Shown piece after piece: positions 25,662-33,656 of a stretch of DNA of 64,000 nucleotides. Within the stretch, counting starts at the first letter, position 1. Each line of letters opens with the position of its first letter. The position numbers and the translations under genes were made by a program. The notes under the pieces were generated by a model, which saw only the letters and a list, made by a program, of their open reading frames with translations, was not told the DNA's origin and did no database searches. The stretch covers positions 1-64,000 of the forward strand of contig JAHJIW010000011.1 in assembly GCA_018823125.1 (NCBI GenBank), given 5' to 3'. The DNA comes from Candidatus Margulisiibacteriota bacterium. GTDB lineage: Bacteria > Margulisbacteria > WOR-1 > JAHJIW01.

Positions 25662-26141
25662 ATGCTAAATCATTCAATTAGAGTCGGATTCAGCTTCGGT
25701 TTAACCTCTGGAATAATTACAACCCTTGGATTAATGGTGGGGCTAAGCTCAAGCACTAATTCAAAGCTGGTGGTAATCGGCGGCATTTTAACGATTGCTA
25801 TCGCCGATGCTTTTTCGGATGCACTGGGCATCCACGTTTCCGAAGAATCCGAAAATAAACATACCACCAAAGAAATCTGGGAATCAACGCTGGCCACCCT
25901 TTTTTCCAAATTCATTTTTGCGCTTACGTTTGTAATTCCGGTTTTGCTTTTCAACCTGGTCACCGCACAGATCGTAAGTGTAATCTGGGGCCTGGCAATG
26001 CTTAGTATTTTTAGTTACAGCATGGCCAACCTGCAGAAAGAAAACCCCTGGAAGGTTGTTGGTGAACATGTAATGATTGCCCTGGTGGTCATTGTCTTAA
26101 CCCACTACGTTGGGGATTGGATAGCAGCAACTTTTAGTTAG
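25662..26141 (+). CDS. VIT1/CCC1-family membrane transporter (short)
   Basis: A 159-residue membrane protein with four or five helices. The N-terminal GLTSGIITTLGLMVGL and the IADAFSDALGIHVSEESE segment are typical of the VIT1/CCC1 iron/manganese transporter family, where these acidic residues contribute to the metal path. It is shorter than most VIT members (about 200-250 residues), mainly because the cytosolic metal-binding insert is reduced. Starts 10 bases after the amidinotransferase gene, with aaggag. Metal specificity is unknown. Confidence 0.75.
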   Translation: MLNHSIRVGFSFGLTSGIITTLGLMVGLSSSTNSKLVVIGGILTIAIADAFSDALGIHVSEESENKHTTKEIWESTLATLFSKFIFALTFVIPVLLFNLVTAQIVSVIWGLAMLSIFSYSMANLQKENPWKVVGEHVMIALVVIVLTHYVGDWIAATFS

Positions 26142-26156
26142 AATAAACCGTGGTCG

Positions 26157-26963
26157 TTACTTCACAATCCTCCGTAAAGCACTAATATATCTTTTCGCAA
26201 CGATAAGATCGTTGTGGCTGCCCTCTTCTAGTAAAATTAGCTGTTTAGGATCAGCAGCTTTTCCATAGAGAGCTTCTGACATTGTATAAGGTATAGTTTC
26301 GTCTTTCTTAGAGTGAACAATTAGCTTAGGAGCACTAATTTTATTAATTCTTTCCAGAGAATCAAATTTACTTCTGATCCAGATAAAGGGACGCCGGTAA
26401 AGGGGCATCGTCAGTTGCGCCATATCTCGGGCCGAAGTAAAGGATCTTAAAAGTACTAACCCTCCCACCTTTTCCTTTTCAGCCAAATATGTTGCCACTG
26501 CCCCACCCAAGGAAGACCCCATCACAATTATTTGATCCGGCTGATACTCTTTTACTTCAATCAGATAATTATAAGCAGCATCAGCATCCAGATAGAGGTT
26601 TTTCTCTGCTGGTTTGCCTTCACTTTTGCCGTAGCCGTGGTAATCGATAATAAAAATACTGGCCGGCAATCGGTACAACAAACTAATTAAAGGCAGGCGG
26701 TAGCTGATATTGCCGCCATTACCATGAAAAAGAAGAATAACTTTGTCAGCCGCTTTATTTTCGACAAACCAACCATTAATTTTCACGTCATCTTTACAAG
26801 TAACAAATACATCTTCATACGGCAAACCAATCGAGCGGGGATTCGCCCCCATCCCCCGGGTGGGTAAATAAATCATGGTAGGTTCCATCACTGGCACTAA
26901 GAAGAGGTTAATTAAAACCAAGGCCCCAACGATTAACAGTAAATAATATATGATTCTTTTCAT
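26157..26963 (-). CDS. Alpha/beta hydrolase, membrane-anchored
   Basis: One N-terminal transmembrane helix (RIIYYLLLIVGALVLINLFLV) precedes an alpha/beta-hydrolase domain: oxyanion segment LLFHGNGGNISYRL, nucleophile motif GSSLGGAV, Asp in HSKKDETIPY and His near the C-terminus (EGSHNDL). This is the BEM46/ABHD13-like group; substrates are typically esters, but none can be named. The frame is open to 27008. Two starts, at 26969 and 26963, are equally plausible; neither has a well-placed Shine-Dalgarno, and a GATAAAAT box lies directly upstream. It is divergent from the 216-aa gene. Confidence 0.85.
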   Translation of the reverse strand: MKRIIYYLLLIVGALVLINLFLVPVMEPTMIYLPTRGMGANPRSIGLPYEDVFVTCKDDVKINGWFVENKAADKVILLFHGNGGNISYRLPLISLLYRLPASIFIIDYHGYGKSEGKPAEKNLYLDADAAYNYLIEVKEYQPDQIIVMGSSLGGAVATYLAEKEKVGGLVLLRSFTSARDMAQLTMPLYRRPFIWIRSKFDSLERINKISAPKLIVHSKKDETIPYTMSEALYGKAADPKQLILLEEGSHNDLIVAKRYISALRRIVK

Positions 26964-26995
26964 CACCATTATTTTATCATTTTTTCCTTCATAAA

Positions 26996-27027
26996 CTGAA
27001 ATTATCATCGCTAAATTTCGATATAAA
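26996..27027 (+). promoter_or_regulatory. Shared CTGAAATTA-N14-CGATATAAA element upstream of 216-aa gene
   Basis: CTGAAATTA (26996-27004), 14 bases, CGATATAAA (27019-27027), then 18 bases including gagg to ATG 27046. It is the fourth instance of the same bipartite element, more than 20 kb from the first three. Confidence 0.65.
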
Positions 27028-27045
27028 CATAGAGGATGAATTATT

Positions 27046-27696
27046 ATGCCGTTTAAAACTTGTTCAACAGAAGCAAGATTTACCAGGCTATGGTCTTTTC
27101 CGCCTGCATGGAAACCAAAGCCTAGAATTACGATTGAAGAACGGGCTCAAAAAGCCAGAAACAATCGGGTCATAAGCTTAGAGCAAGCACAGACCCATAG
27201 CCATCTAGAAAGATTTGAGCTCGGTGATGCACGTTTCCAAATATTCCGCCTCGATGGATCTGACAGAGCAGAATTAACCGCATTAATGATTTCATGCCTC
27301 GGATCCGCTTTTAGCAATCACACCATTGGATTTTACTTTACTGCAGATGGCTGCCAAAACAGCTATGTCACAGTTAAGGTTGCACCGTACGAAATTGAAC
27401 TTTCTTCCAACCTTTATGGTCCAGCCACCGTAGGACACGAACTTTTGAACTTGAATTTTCAAGTTTATTCAAACTATATTCACTTAAGCAGATTAGGAAC
27501 CCACCCCCAAGGAGCTGGTCGCGGCGGCTTGGCACTGACCGCACTTTATAATATTGCCAGTGGATTAAATATCAGGAGTATTAATTTTGGCGTGCATGAT
27601 CACAACAAAGCTGCCATGCGCTTTTATTTCCACATGGACTTTGGCCATCCAACTAATGACAGATGCACAGAGTGGCAGGTTGAAGTGCACAATTAA
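27046..27696 (+). CDS. GNAT-like N-acetyltransferase, orphan (216 aa)
   Basis: The C-terminal half looks like a GNAT domain. QGAGRGGLAL (155-164) fits the acetyl-CoA-binding R/Q-x-x-G-x-G/A loop, and NFGVHDHNKAAMRFYFHMDFG (180-200) fits the strand 5 plus helix with the N-xx-A-xx-xY motif. The first 50 residues are basic and unrelated to known acetyltransferases. The gene carries the shared CGATA-type promoter element, linking it with orphan genes at 4-6 kb and 54.5 kb. Its stop codon shares four bases with that of the convergent gene. Substrate unknown. Confidence 0.65.
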   Translation: MPFKTCSTEARFTRLWSFPPAWKPKPRITIEERAQKARNNRVISLEQAQTHSHLERFELGDARFQIFRLDGSDRAELTALMISCLGSAFSNHTIGFYFTADGCQNSYVTVKVAPYEIELSSNLYGPATVGHELLNLNFQVYSNYIHLSRLGTHPQGAGRGGLALTALYNIASGLNIRSINFGVHDHNKAAMRFYFHMDFGHPTNDRCTEWQVEVHN

Positions 27697-28265
27697 TTTA
27701 TCAAAGCAACTTTATACTCTAAAAATCGGACGGTAAAATCATCATAAAGGTAATCAAACGAACCGAGTGGCCCCAGCACTTCAATACTATTGGGTTTACC
27801 TAATATTGCAATAACCTCATCCTTTGTCATTCCTCCCCTGATACCGTGCTTTCCAATTTCATAAAACTCAATAATCTCGATAACTCCCAGCTCAACTTCC
27901 GCCGCTTGGCTGCTTTTCACCCGATAAATATTTTCGGTGACATAGGTTCCCCAGGGACGCTTAAATTTTTCCGGATTAGGTATGTACCGCGCGGTAAAAA
28001 AGTACAGGTAGTCCCGGTCAAATTCTTTAAAAAACCACTTTAGACGACCTTCCAGATAAACTTGCTGCTCAAGATCCAGGGCTTCATCTAAAGTAAGGTC
28101 AATCGTCTTTACTTCATCACTGCAGACAAACCGTACGCCAACGATTCCCTGTGGAATAGTATGTTTTACGTTGATCACTTTGCTGGTGTCCTGAGGCGCA
28201 GCGCCGAAACCACACAAGACGATCATCAGTACCGGAATACTTAATAATAAGAAGAATTTACGCAC
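27693..28265 (-). CDS. Exported protein with BamE/SmpA-like C-terminal domain
   Basis: A 190-residue protein with GTG start and an N-terminal signal (FFLLLSIPVLMIVLCGFGAA; the Cys could be a lipobox). The last 55 residues, GIRGGMTKDEVIAILGKPNSIE...FDYLYDDFTVRF, match the SmpA/OmlA (BamE-like) fold with its GMTKxEV...LGxP signature. The middle part is unassigned. The start overlaps the stop of the upstream carboxylesterase gene by one base (TAGTG), so translation is coupled. Possible envelope role, not proven. Confidence 0.7.
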   Translation of the reverse strand: MRKFFLLLSIPVLMIVLCGFGAAPQDTSKVINVKHTIPQGIVGVRFVCSDEVKTIDLTLDEALDLEQQVYLEGRLKWFFKEFDRDYLYFFTARYIPNPEKFKRPWGTYVTENIYRVKSSQAAEVELGVIEIIEFYEIGKHGIRGGMTKDEVIAILGKPNSIEVLGPLGSFDYLYDDFTVRFLEYKVALIN

Positions 28266-29818
28266 TACTTTCCTACTATCCTATCTAAAAGGTCCGAAGC
28301 TTGCTTTAAAAGATGTTTTTTTACGATAACCGTATCTCCCAATTCTAAATATTGATCCGACGCACTGTAATAGGCTGGCCAGTTAGTCCTTCCTTCGCCG
28401 TTTGGATTGCCCGTTTTTGCAAAGGTTACCCAATAATCCATAATCATATCGGATAGAGCAAAATCCTTTTCATCATAGCCTTCCGACTTCTCCAAATTTC
28501 CAAACACGTAGCCTAATTCAATGCCATGATAAGCTCCGTCTTGTTTAGCTGACTTAGTATTAGGAACCCGGGTAAATTGATAAAGATAGGCCTTGGATTT
28601 CTTTTTCCCCATCGCGCGGGCTAAATATCTACCAGGTTCGGCAAACAAGCATACCGCTAAAAGCTTATTAAATGCCGGCCGAACTTCTGCGTCTTTTGCA
28701 GCAGGAAATAAAGTATAAATTTGATCTGCATATTTCCCGAAATAATTTTTTATCCAGGATTTATACTTTCCCACTGAGGTTTCAGGAATAAATACATTTC
28801 CCTCATCCGCATTGGAGCCGATGATAATCGGCACATCATGCTGTTTTCCTTTAGCCAAAAAAGCTGCCGGATTTTCCGGAATAACCCAACCATCATTAAT
28901 CAGTGAAAATTGCGGTCTTTCGTCAAACAAACCAAATCCCGGATCAATTTTTTTAAGCAACTCCACCGCAGAAACCTTGCGCATAGCCTTTAATACATTT
29001 GGCGCATCAGCGCAGTCTAATAGCTTTTCCACTTGCTTTCCGGTAGCGAGTGCTTCTGACATAGATCCCGTAGCTTTTGGAAGTGCGTATTGTTGCCCAA
29101 AGGCCGATCCGCTTTCGCAAATGGCCTGCTGGAAAAGACCTTTAGATAGAGGGCTAATCATATGCGTGGCAACACTGACCGAACCCGCCGACTCCCCAAA
29201 AATGGTTACGTTATCCGGATTCCCGCCAAAAACCGCAATATTTTTTTGGACCCATTTAAGTGCTGCAACTTGATCCAAAAAACCGTAATTTCCTGAAACT
29301 CCATGCGGCGATTCTTTTGCCAGCAGTGGATGCGCCATAAATCCATAAGGTCCCAAGCGATAATTAATGGTTACTACCACTACCCCTTTTTTCGCCAGGT
29401 TTTCAGCATCATATAGCTTTTGGGAAGCCGCACCCGCTAAAAATCCTCCGCCATGAATAAAAAACATCACCGGCAATTTAGCATCTGCATTTTTAGCCGG
29501 CGTCCAGACATTTAAATACAGGCAATCTTCATTCTCCCTGCCAACATCATGCAATTTAGGTTGCGGGCACGCCGGGCCAAATTTGGTGCAGGCTTTAACA
29601 TTTTTCCAGGGGCGCGGAGGATACGGGGGCTTCCAGCGCCGCGCTCCTACCGGAGGAGCAGCAAAAGGAATCCCTAAGTAAACCCGGACCCCATCTTCTA
29701 CTTTTCCACTGATGGGACCACTCTTAATATTAACAACGGTATCCGGCGGTTTTTGACAACCGACTGATATTAGCAGTACCAAACAAAAAACGAAGAGCCA
29801 ACTTAATTTTTTATTCAT
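28265..29818 (-). CDS. Type B carboxylesterase, lipoprotein
   Basis: The open frame reaches 29989, but the first 57 codons overlap the upstream HdeD-like gene in another frame. The ATG at 29818 directly opens a signal peptide with lipobox (LLISVGC). The resulting 517-residue protein is a carboxylesterase/lipase type B: GIPFAAPPVGARRWKPP, EDCLYLNVWTP, HGGGF oxyanion hole, FGESAGSVSV nucleophile elbow, and catalytic His in GAYHGIELGYVFG. Probably exported and acting on esters in the envelope. No clear Shine-Dalgarno, and only five bases separate it from the upstream gene, so coupling is likely. Confidence 0.9.
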   Translation of the reverse strand: MNKKLSWLFVFCLVLLISVGCQKPPDTVVNIKSGPISGKVEDGVRVYLGIPFAAPPVGARRWKPPYPPRPWKNVKACTKFGPACPQPKLHDVGRENEDCLYLNVWTPAKNADAKLPVMFFIHGGGFLAGAASQKLYDAENLAKKGVVVVTINYRLGPYGFMAHPLLAKESPHGVSGNYGFLDQVAALKWVQKNIAVFGGNPDNVTIFGESAGSVSVATHMISPLSKGLFQQAICESGSAFGQQYALPKATGSMSEALATGKQVEKLLDCADAPNVLKAMRKVSAVELLKKIDPGFGLFDERPQFSLINDGWVIPENPAAFLAKGKQHDVPIIIGSNADEGNVFIPETSVGKYKSWIKNYFGKYADQIYTLFPAAKDAEVRPAFNKLLAVCLFAEPGRYLARAMGKKKSKAYLYQFTRVPNTKSAKQDGAYHGIELGYVFGNLEKSEGYDEKDFALSDMIMDYWVTFAKTGNPNGEGRTNWPAYYSASDQYLELGDTVIVKKHLLKQASDLLDRIVGK

Positions 29819-29823
29819 ACTAT

Positions 29824-30342
29824 TTAGGCAACAATATTCTTTAAATTGAAATACAGGACCAGCTGTAAAATTCCAAAGAATAGAGCATAGAAACCAATCA
29901 CCCACATATAGGCAATCACGCCCACCATGGGCAATGCAACCAATAACATCGCAAATAATATGGATACGATTCCGGATAGCAGCATCCAAAACTCATCTTT
30001 AACTGACTTTCTAATCGCAAAAGCAGTTACAATTTGGGAAATACCACTAAACAGCGCCCAGATCGCTACTACGTAAATTAAGAACAATACGTAGACTCCC
30101 GGCCAAAGCGCAATAAATAATCCAACAAAAAAGCTGACGATTCCTTCTAGCAAAAGCAGCGGATATTGGGTATTTAATGCCGCAATGACGGTAGCAATAC
30201 CGCCGATAATCGCAAAAGCAGCAAATAAATAAATCAAAACCTCAAGCGTAAGTCCCGGCCAAAAAATCGCCAATAATCCAAAGATAATCGCAAACAGTCC
30301 TCGAAAACCTAAAGCCGTCAGGGTCCTTTTTGTAATACTCAT
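29824..30342 (-). CDS. HdeD-family (DUF308) membrane protein
   Basis: Six transmembrane helices in three repeats, with the DUF308/HdeD pattern RGLFAIIFGLLAIFWPGLTLEVLIYLFAAFAIIGGI and WALFSGISQIVTAFAIRK. Start set at ATG 30342, because aggagg is correctly spaced; the frame is open 12 codons further. In E. coli HdeD is linked to acid resistance, but most homologues are uncharacterised. It lies between small membrane genes and the esterase on the same strand. Confidence 0.85.
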   Translation of the reverse strand: MSITKRTLTALGFRGLFAIIFGLLAIFWPGLTLEVLIYLFAAFAIIGGIATVIAALNTQYPLLLLEGIVSFFVGLFIALWPGVYVLFLIYVVAIWALFSGISQIVTAFAIRKSVKDEFWMLLSGIVSILFAMLLVALPMVGVIAYMWVIGFYALFFGILQLVLYFNLKNIVA

Positions 30343-30381
30343 AACTTCCTCCTTGATTTTATTCATACCAGCTGCCAAATG

Positions 30382-30708
30382 TTACTTCTTATTAACTACG
30401 TCTAAAAGAATACTGAGACCAATAATGATTACAATAATTGGGAAGATAGGTAATCTTACGCCATAAAAGCCAGCAAACCCGATTAACATAGCCACGGCAC
30501 CCAGGATCACCGAAAACCAGCTCATCATGATGCCATTTAGATAGCGCACGATGTTCAGCCCTAAAAGAATAATACCAACCCCTAATAGCCAAGTAGATTC
30601 TGGGACTTGTCCGGCCGGAGCCAGCCACAATCCACCAATCATAATCAAAAACAGGGACCAACTAATGGTAACCAGGTTCTTATCGACCGCTGCTTTACTC
30701 TTTGTCAT
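30382..30708 (-). CDS. Small membrane protein, three helices (108 aa)
   Basis: Helices at about residues 14-32, 40-58 and 66-101 (ISWSLFLIMIGGLWLAP; WLLGVGIILLGLNIVRYL; VILGAVAMLIGFAGF...FPIIVIIIGLSIL). This resembles the LiaF/DUF5668-like transmembrane modules found in envelope-stress proteins, but without their C-terminal domain. Good Shine-Dalgarno (ggaggc). Function unknown. Part of a run of small membrane protein genes downstream of pilT. Confidence 0.65.
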   Translation of the reverse strand: MTKSKAAVDKNLVTISWSLFLIMIGGLWLAPAGQVPESTWLLGVGIILLGLNIVRYLNGIMMSWFSVILGAVAMLIGFAGFYGVRLPIFPIIVIIIGLSILLDVVNKK

Positions 30709-30719
30709 ATTTTGCCTCC

Positions 30720-30983
30720 TTATTTTTTACTTCCAAAAAATCCACTCCCGGCATCCATCATAATCGCCAGGATCAAAACTAAAATTTGAGGGAAATCCCA
30801 CTGCCCGTCCCACCAGTGCTGCACCGCACTATACCAAAGCATGGTATGCGGCATACAAAGAAATCCGAGCAGGGGCCAATACCAGGTTTGAAAAACTCCG
30901 TTAAACCAGCCAGAAAATAACCAGAGTAATATAATGATCAAGCGCGGTAAAACTAACGAAACGGCCCCGATTAAAAAAATCAT
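30720..30983 (-). CDS. Small membrane protein (87 aa)
   Basis: Two hydrophobic helices (LIGAVSLVLPRLIIILLWLF; FQTWYWPLLGFLCMPHTMLWYSAV) followed by a Trp-rich stretch and a hydrophobic C-terminus. The TWYWPLLGFLxxPxTxLxY motif occurs in many small conserved membrane proteins of unknown function. It begins seven bases after pilT and may be co-transcribed with it. Confidence 0.65.
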   Translation of the reverse strand: MIFLIGAVSLVLPRLIIILLWLFSGWFNGVFQTWYWPLLGFLCMPHTMLWYSAVQHWWDGQWDFPQILVLILAIMMDAGSGFFGSKK

Positions 30984-30990
30984 ACGATCC

Positions 30991-32043
30991 CTACCCTATT
31001 CTCTTTTTAAAAGCTTCCGGATCGGTTGATCGGACCAAGGCCTGATCCATGCTAATTAAATCTTTTTTGTAAAGATTAGCCAAAGATTCATCCATAGACT
31101 GCATTCCGTATTTTTTACCCACTGCCATCAGCGAAGGAATCTCATAAGTTTGATTGCGGCGAATTAAATTTTGCACGGCCGGAGTGACTTTTAGATATTC
31201 TACCGCAATAATCAAACCAGATTTATCGATTTTGGGAATCAGTTGTTGCGCGATAACGGCCTGTAAACATAAAGCCAGCTGATTTCGAATTTGATTTTGC
31301 TGATGGGAAGGAAAAACATCAATAATACGATCGATGGCATTAGTAGCATTGGCAGTATGTAAATTAGATAGGATCAAATGCCCGGTTTCGGCTGCCGTAA
31401 CTGCGGTAGAAATGGTTTCTAAATCGCGCATCTCCCCGATCAGTATCACGTCCGGGTTTTCACGAACCGCCGCCCGAAGTGCGCTCGGAAAATCATTTGC
31501 ATCCGACCCGATTTCTCTTTGTTCAATGACACTTTTATTATTTTTAAACATATATTCGATTGGGTCTTCAATGGTAATAATATGGGCCGCCCGTTTTCGA
31601 TTAATTAACTCAACGATACTGGCCTGGGTGGTAGTTTTACCTGATCCGGTTGGTCCGGTAACAATAATTAAGCCGCTTTCAAGATTAGCCAGGTCTTCCA
31701 CTACTTCCGGTAAATGCAGTATCTTTCGGTCAGGCAAAACATTGGGTACCGCACGAATTGCAGCCGCGAGGGAGCCCCTTTGATAATGAACATTCGATCG
31801 AAAACGTTCACCACTGGGTAGTTCGTAAGAAAAATCAATTTGTCGATCTTTTTCGAGACGCGCCTGCTGCTCAGGGGATAGCATCGAAAGCAGCAACGTT
31901 TTAAGTTCGGCAGCCGCATAAGGCTTGCGGTCGAAGCGCAGGTCACCATTTATTCTTAAAGCGGCCGGGGCGCCCGCTTCCAGAATTAAATCAGACGCAT
32001 TTTCCTTAACCATTTTATTTAGAAGATCTTCGATTTTTTCCAT
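30991..32043 (-). CDS. pilT: Type IV pilus retraction ATPase PilT
   Basis: A 350-residue hexameric ATPase powering pilus retraction and twitching. Walker A is GPTGSGKTTT; the Asp box is DVILIGEMRDLETI, and the His box HLILSNLHTANA, typical of PilT, follows. The N-terminal PAS-like domain begins NKMVKENASDLILEAGAPAALRINGDL. Length is standard. The C-terminal AIRNR-like segment (NLIRRNQTYEIPSLMAVGKKYGMQSMDESLANLY) supports PilT rather than PilB. Its ATG overlaps the stop of the secretin gene by one base. Confidence 0.95.
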   Translation of the reverse strand: MEKIEDLLNKMVKENASDLILEAGAPAALRINGDLRFDRKPYAAAELKTLLLSMLSPEQQARLEKDRQIDFSYELPSGERFRSNVHYQRGSLAAAIRAVPNVLPDRKILHLPEVVEDLANLESGLIIVTGPTGSGKTTTQASIVELINRKRAAHIITIEDPIEYMFKNNKSVIEQREIGSDANDFPSALRAAVRENPDVILIGEMRDLETISTAVTAAETGHLILSNLHTANATNAIDRIIDVFPSHQQNQIRNQLALCLQAVIAQQLIPKIDKSGLIIAVEYLKVTPAVQNLIRRNQTYEIPSLMAVGKKYGMQSMDESLANLYKKDLISMDQALVRSTDPEAFKKRIG

Positions 32044-33131
32044 TAGCGTATCAGTTTTTTTTCTTCGGCAGCCTTTTTGTTTTTTTCCTCAAACTCCTTG
32101 GCTTGTTTTTCCATTTCAGCTAGGTACTCGGCATCCACAATGCGGGGAGTAATAATAATCATAATGTCTCTTTTTTCGGATACTAGTTCGGTACGTTTGA
32201 ATAAATTTCCTAGATACGGAATATGCATAATGATTGGAATGCCAATTTCTACTTCCTGGTTATAGTTTTTAGTTAATCCACCAATTACAATGGCCTGGCC
32301 ATTTTTAACTAAAACCTTATTTTGGGTTTCGGTGGTATTTTCTTGGGGAAGCTCGTTCACTACCGATCCTTCACTGATCGATGGATAAATATCCATAATA
32401 ATGTAACCGTCTTCATTGATGTGCGGAGTAAATGTTAATTTAGTACCTACCTCTAAAAAGTTTACTTCCTGAACGGTTGAGGTTTCGGTAATAACTGAAG
32501 TTTTGTAACCGTATTTTGAACCAATTAATATTTGAGCCTGCTCGTGATTAAGTGCAGTTACCCAGGGAGAAGCAATTAAATCATAGCCTACGGTTTTATT
32601 TAATGCTTCCAGATAGGCTTCGACATTGCCGCTGATCAGCTGCGCATATAAACCCAAAGACGTATTCCCCATGTCCGCCGAATGCAACTGAACGTAATCA
32701 TTGGTACTGTGCGAATATTTCCAGTTTACCCCGATGGTTGAAGGATCAGTAGAATCTCCGATATTAGATTTTAGCTCAATAATTTTAGCTTCAACTCTAA
32801 CCTGGGATGGGGCCTTGTCCATCTCTGCAATTAAGCCTGCAATGCGCTTCATTGATTGTGGTGAAGCTTTTACCACTATGGTGTTCATTTTGATATTAAC
32901 TGAAGCTTTTTCATCTGCAGTTAATAGATCAGAGATATTGGTTTTAAGCGCTTCGGCATTGGCATATTTAAGTTTAAACGATCTGACAACTTGTTCCTCT
33001 TCATTAATCACGCCCGCCGCACTTCCGGTAGTGGCCCTTTCTTTGGTTTCTATAAACAACTGCCGTGCGGAGGCCGGCATACTTATAAAGATAGCCAGCA
33101 ACAACCACCCACAAAATATTTTTTTTATCAT
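32043..33131 (-). CDS. pilQ: Short secretin of the type IV pilus (PilQ-like)
   Basis: A 362-residue outer-membrane channel with a signal peptide (residues 1-22). A single N-type periplasmic domain (VRSFKLKYANAEALKTNISDLL...KMNTIVVKASPQSMKRIAGLIAEMD) is followed by the secretin domain. The latter carries VEAKIIEL, GQAIVIGGLTKNY and PYLGNLFKRTELVSEKRDIMIIITPRIV. AMIN domains usual in PilQ are absent, so the protein is about half the usual length. A coiled, charged C-terminal tail follows. No PilP-like pilotin is adjacent. aggag precedes the ATG. Confidence 0.9.
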   Translation of the reverse strand: MIKKIFCGWLLLAIFISMPASARQLFIETKERATTGSAAGVINEEEQVVRSFKLKYANAEALKTNISDLLTADEKASVNIKMNTIVVKASPQSMKRIAGLIAEMDKAPSQVRVEAKIIELKSNIGDSTDPSTIGVNWKYSHSTNDYVQLHSADMGNTSLGLYAQLISGNVEAYLEALNKTVGYDLIASPWVTALNHEQAQILIGSKYGYKTSVITETSTVQEVNFLEVGTKLTFTPHINEDGYIIMDIYPSISEGSVVNELPQENTTETQNKVLVKNGQAIVIGGLTKNYNQEVEIGIPIIMHIPYLGNLFKRTELVSEKRDIMIIITPRIVDAEYLAEMEKQAKEFEEKNKKAAEEKKLIR

Positions 33132-33150
33132 ATTTACTCCTCCATAAATA

Positions 33151-33654
33151 TTATCGATATTCGCTTAACAGGCGCAAGTGCGTAGTGAGCTGATCGCCGT
33201 CCTGAATAATTTCGGCACTGTCAATCACCAACATGGTTTTTAGCTCAGAAAAGGACCTCAAAAATCCGAGTAATTGTTTGGTATTGGAAGAAAAGGTCAG
33301 GGTAATTAAAATCTTGTCTTCTTCGTCGTACTGGCGCAGTGACGTCAAATCAATCCCGAACCAGCGAAACTCGTAATCGATAAAGTCCATAATACGATCT
33401 AGCTGTTCCTCCTTAGGAGAAATCAGCTCTTTTTCTTTGGCTTGAAGTTCCATCACTTCTCTGCGCGCTAAATCTTCCTGGTTTTTGCTGAGCGCCAGCA
33501 AATTATTTAATTGGGTCCTTAACGAATTGATATCATCTCTGCGTTTAGCAATATCAGACAAAACAGGGTTAAGCACCATGCTCCAGTAAAAGTAAAATAT
33601 CAGGGAAACGATTACCACAAATACTATAATTCTTTCGCGACTTGAAAATTTCAT
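33151..33654 (-). CDS. pilO: PilO-like pilus alignment protein
   Basis: Start set at ATG 33654, two bases after the PilM-PilN stop, giving 167 residues. One N-terminal transmembrane helix (IIVFVVIVSLIFYFYWSMVL), a coiled coil (about 33-75) and a ferredoxin-like C-terminal domain (FRWFGIDLTSLRQYDEEDKILITLTFSSNTKQLLGFLRSF) are the PilO/GspM layout. It should pair with the PilN part of the upstream protein to link the inner-membrane platform and the secretin. Confidence 0.8.
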   Translation of the reverse strand: MKFSSRERIIVFVVIVSLIFYFYWSMVLNPVLSDIAKRRDDINSLRTQLNNLLALSKNQEDLARREVMELQAKEKELISPKEEQLDRIMDFIDYEFRWFGIDLTSLRQYDEEDKILITLTFSSNTKQLLGFLRSFSELKTMLVIDSAEIIQDGDQLTTHLRLLSEYR

Positions 33655-33656
33655 AT

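Noticed and set aside
29819-29989. 57-codon N-terminal extension of the carboxylesterase frame
   Set aside because: It overlaps the HdeD-like gene, has no esterase homology pattern, and would bury the signal peptide and lipobox that begin at 29818.
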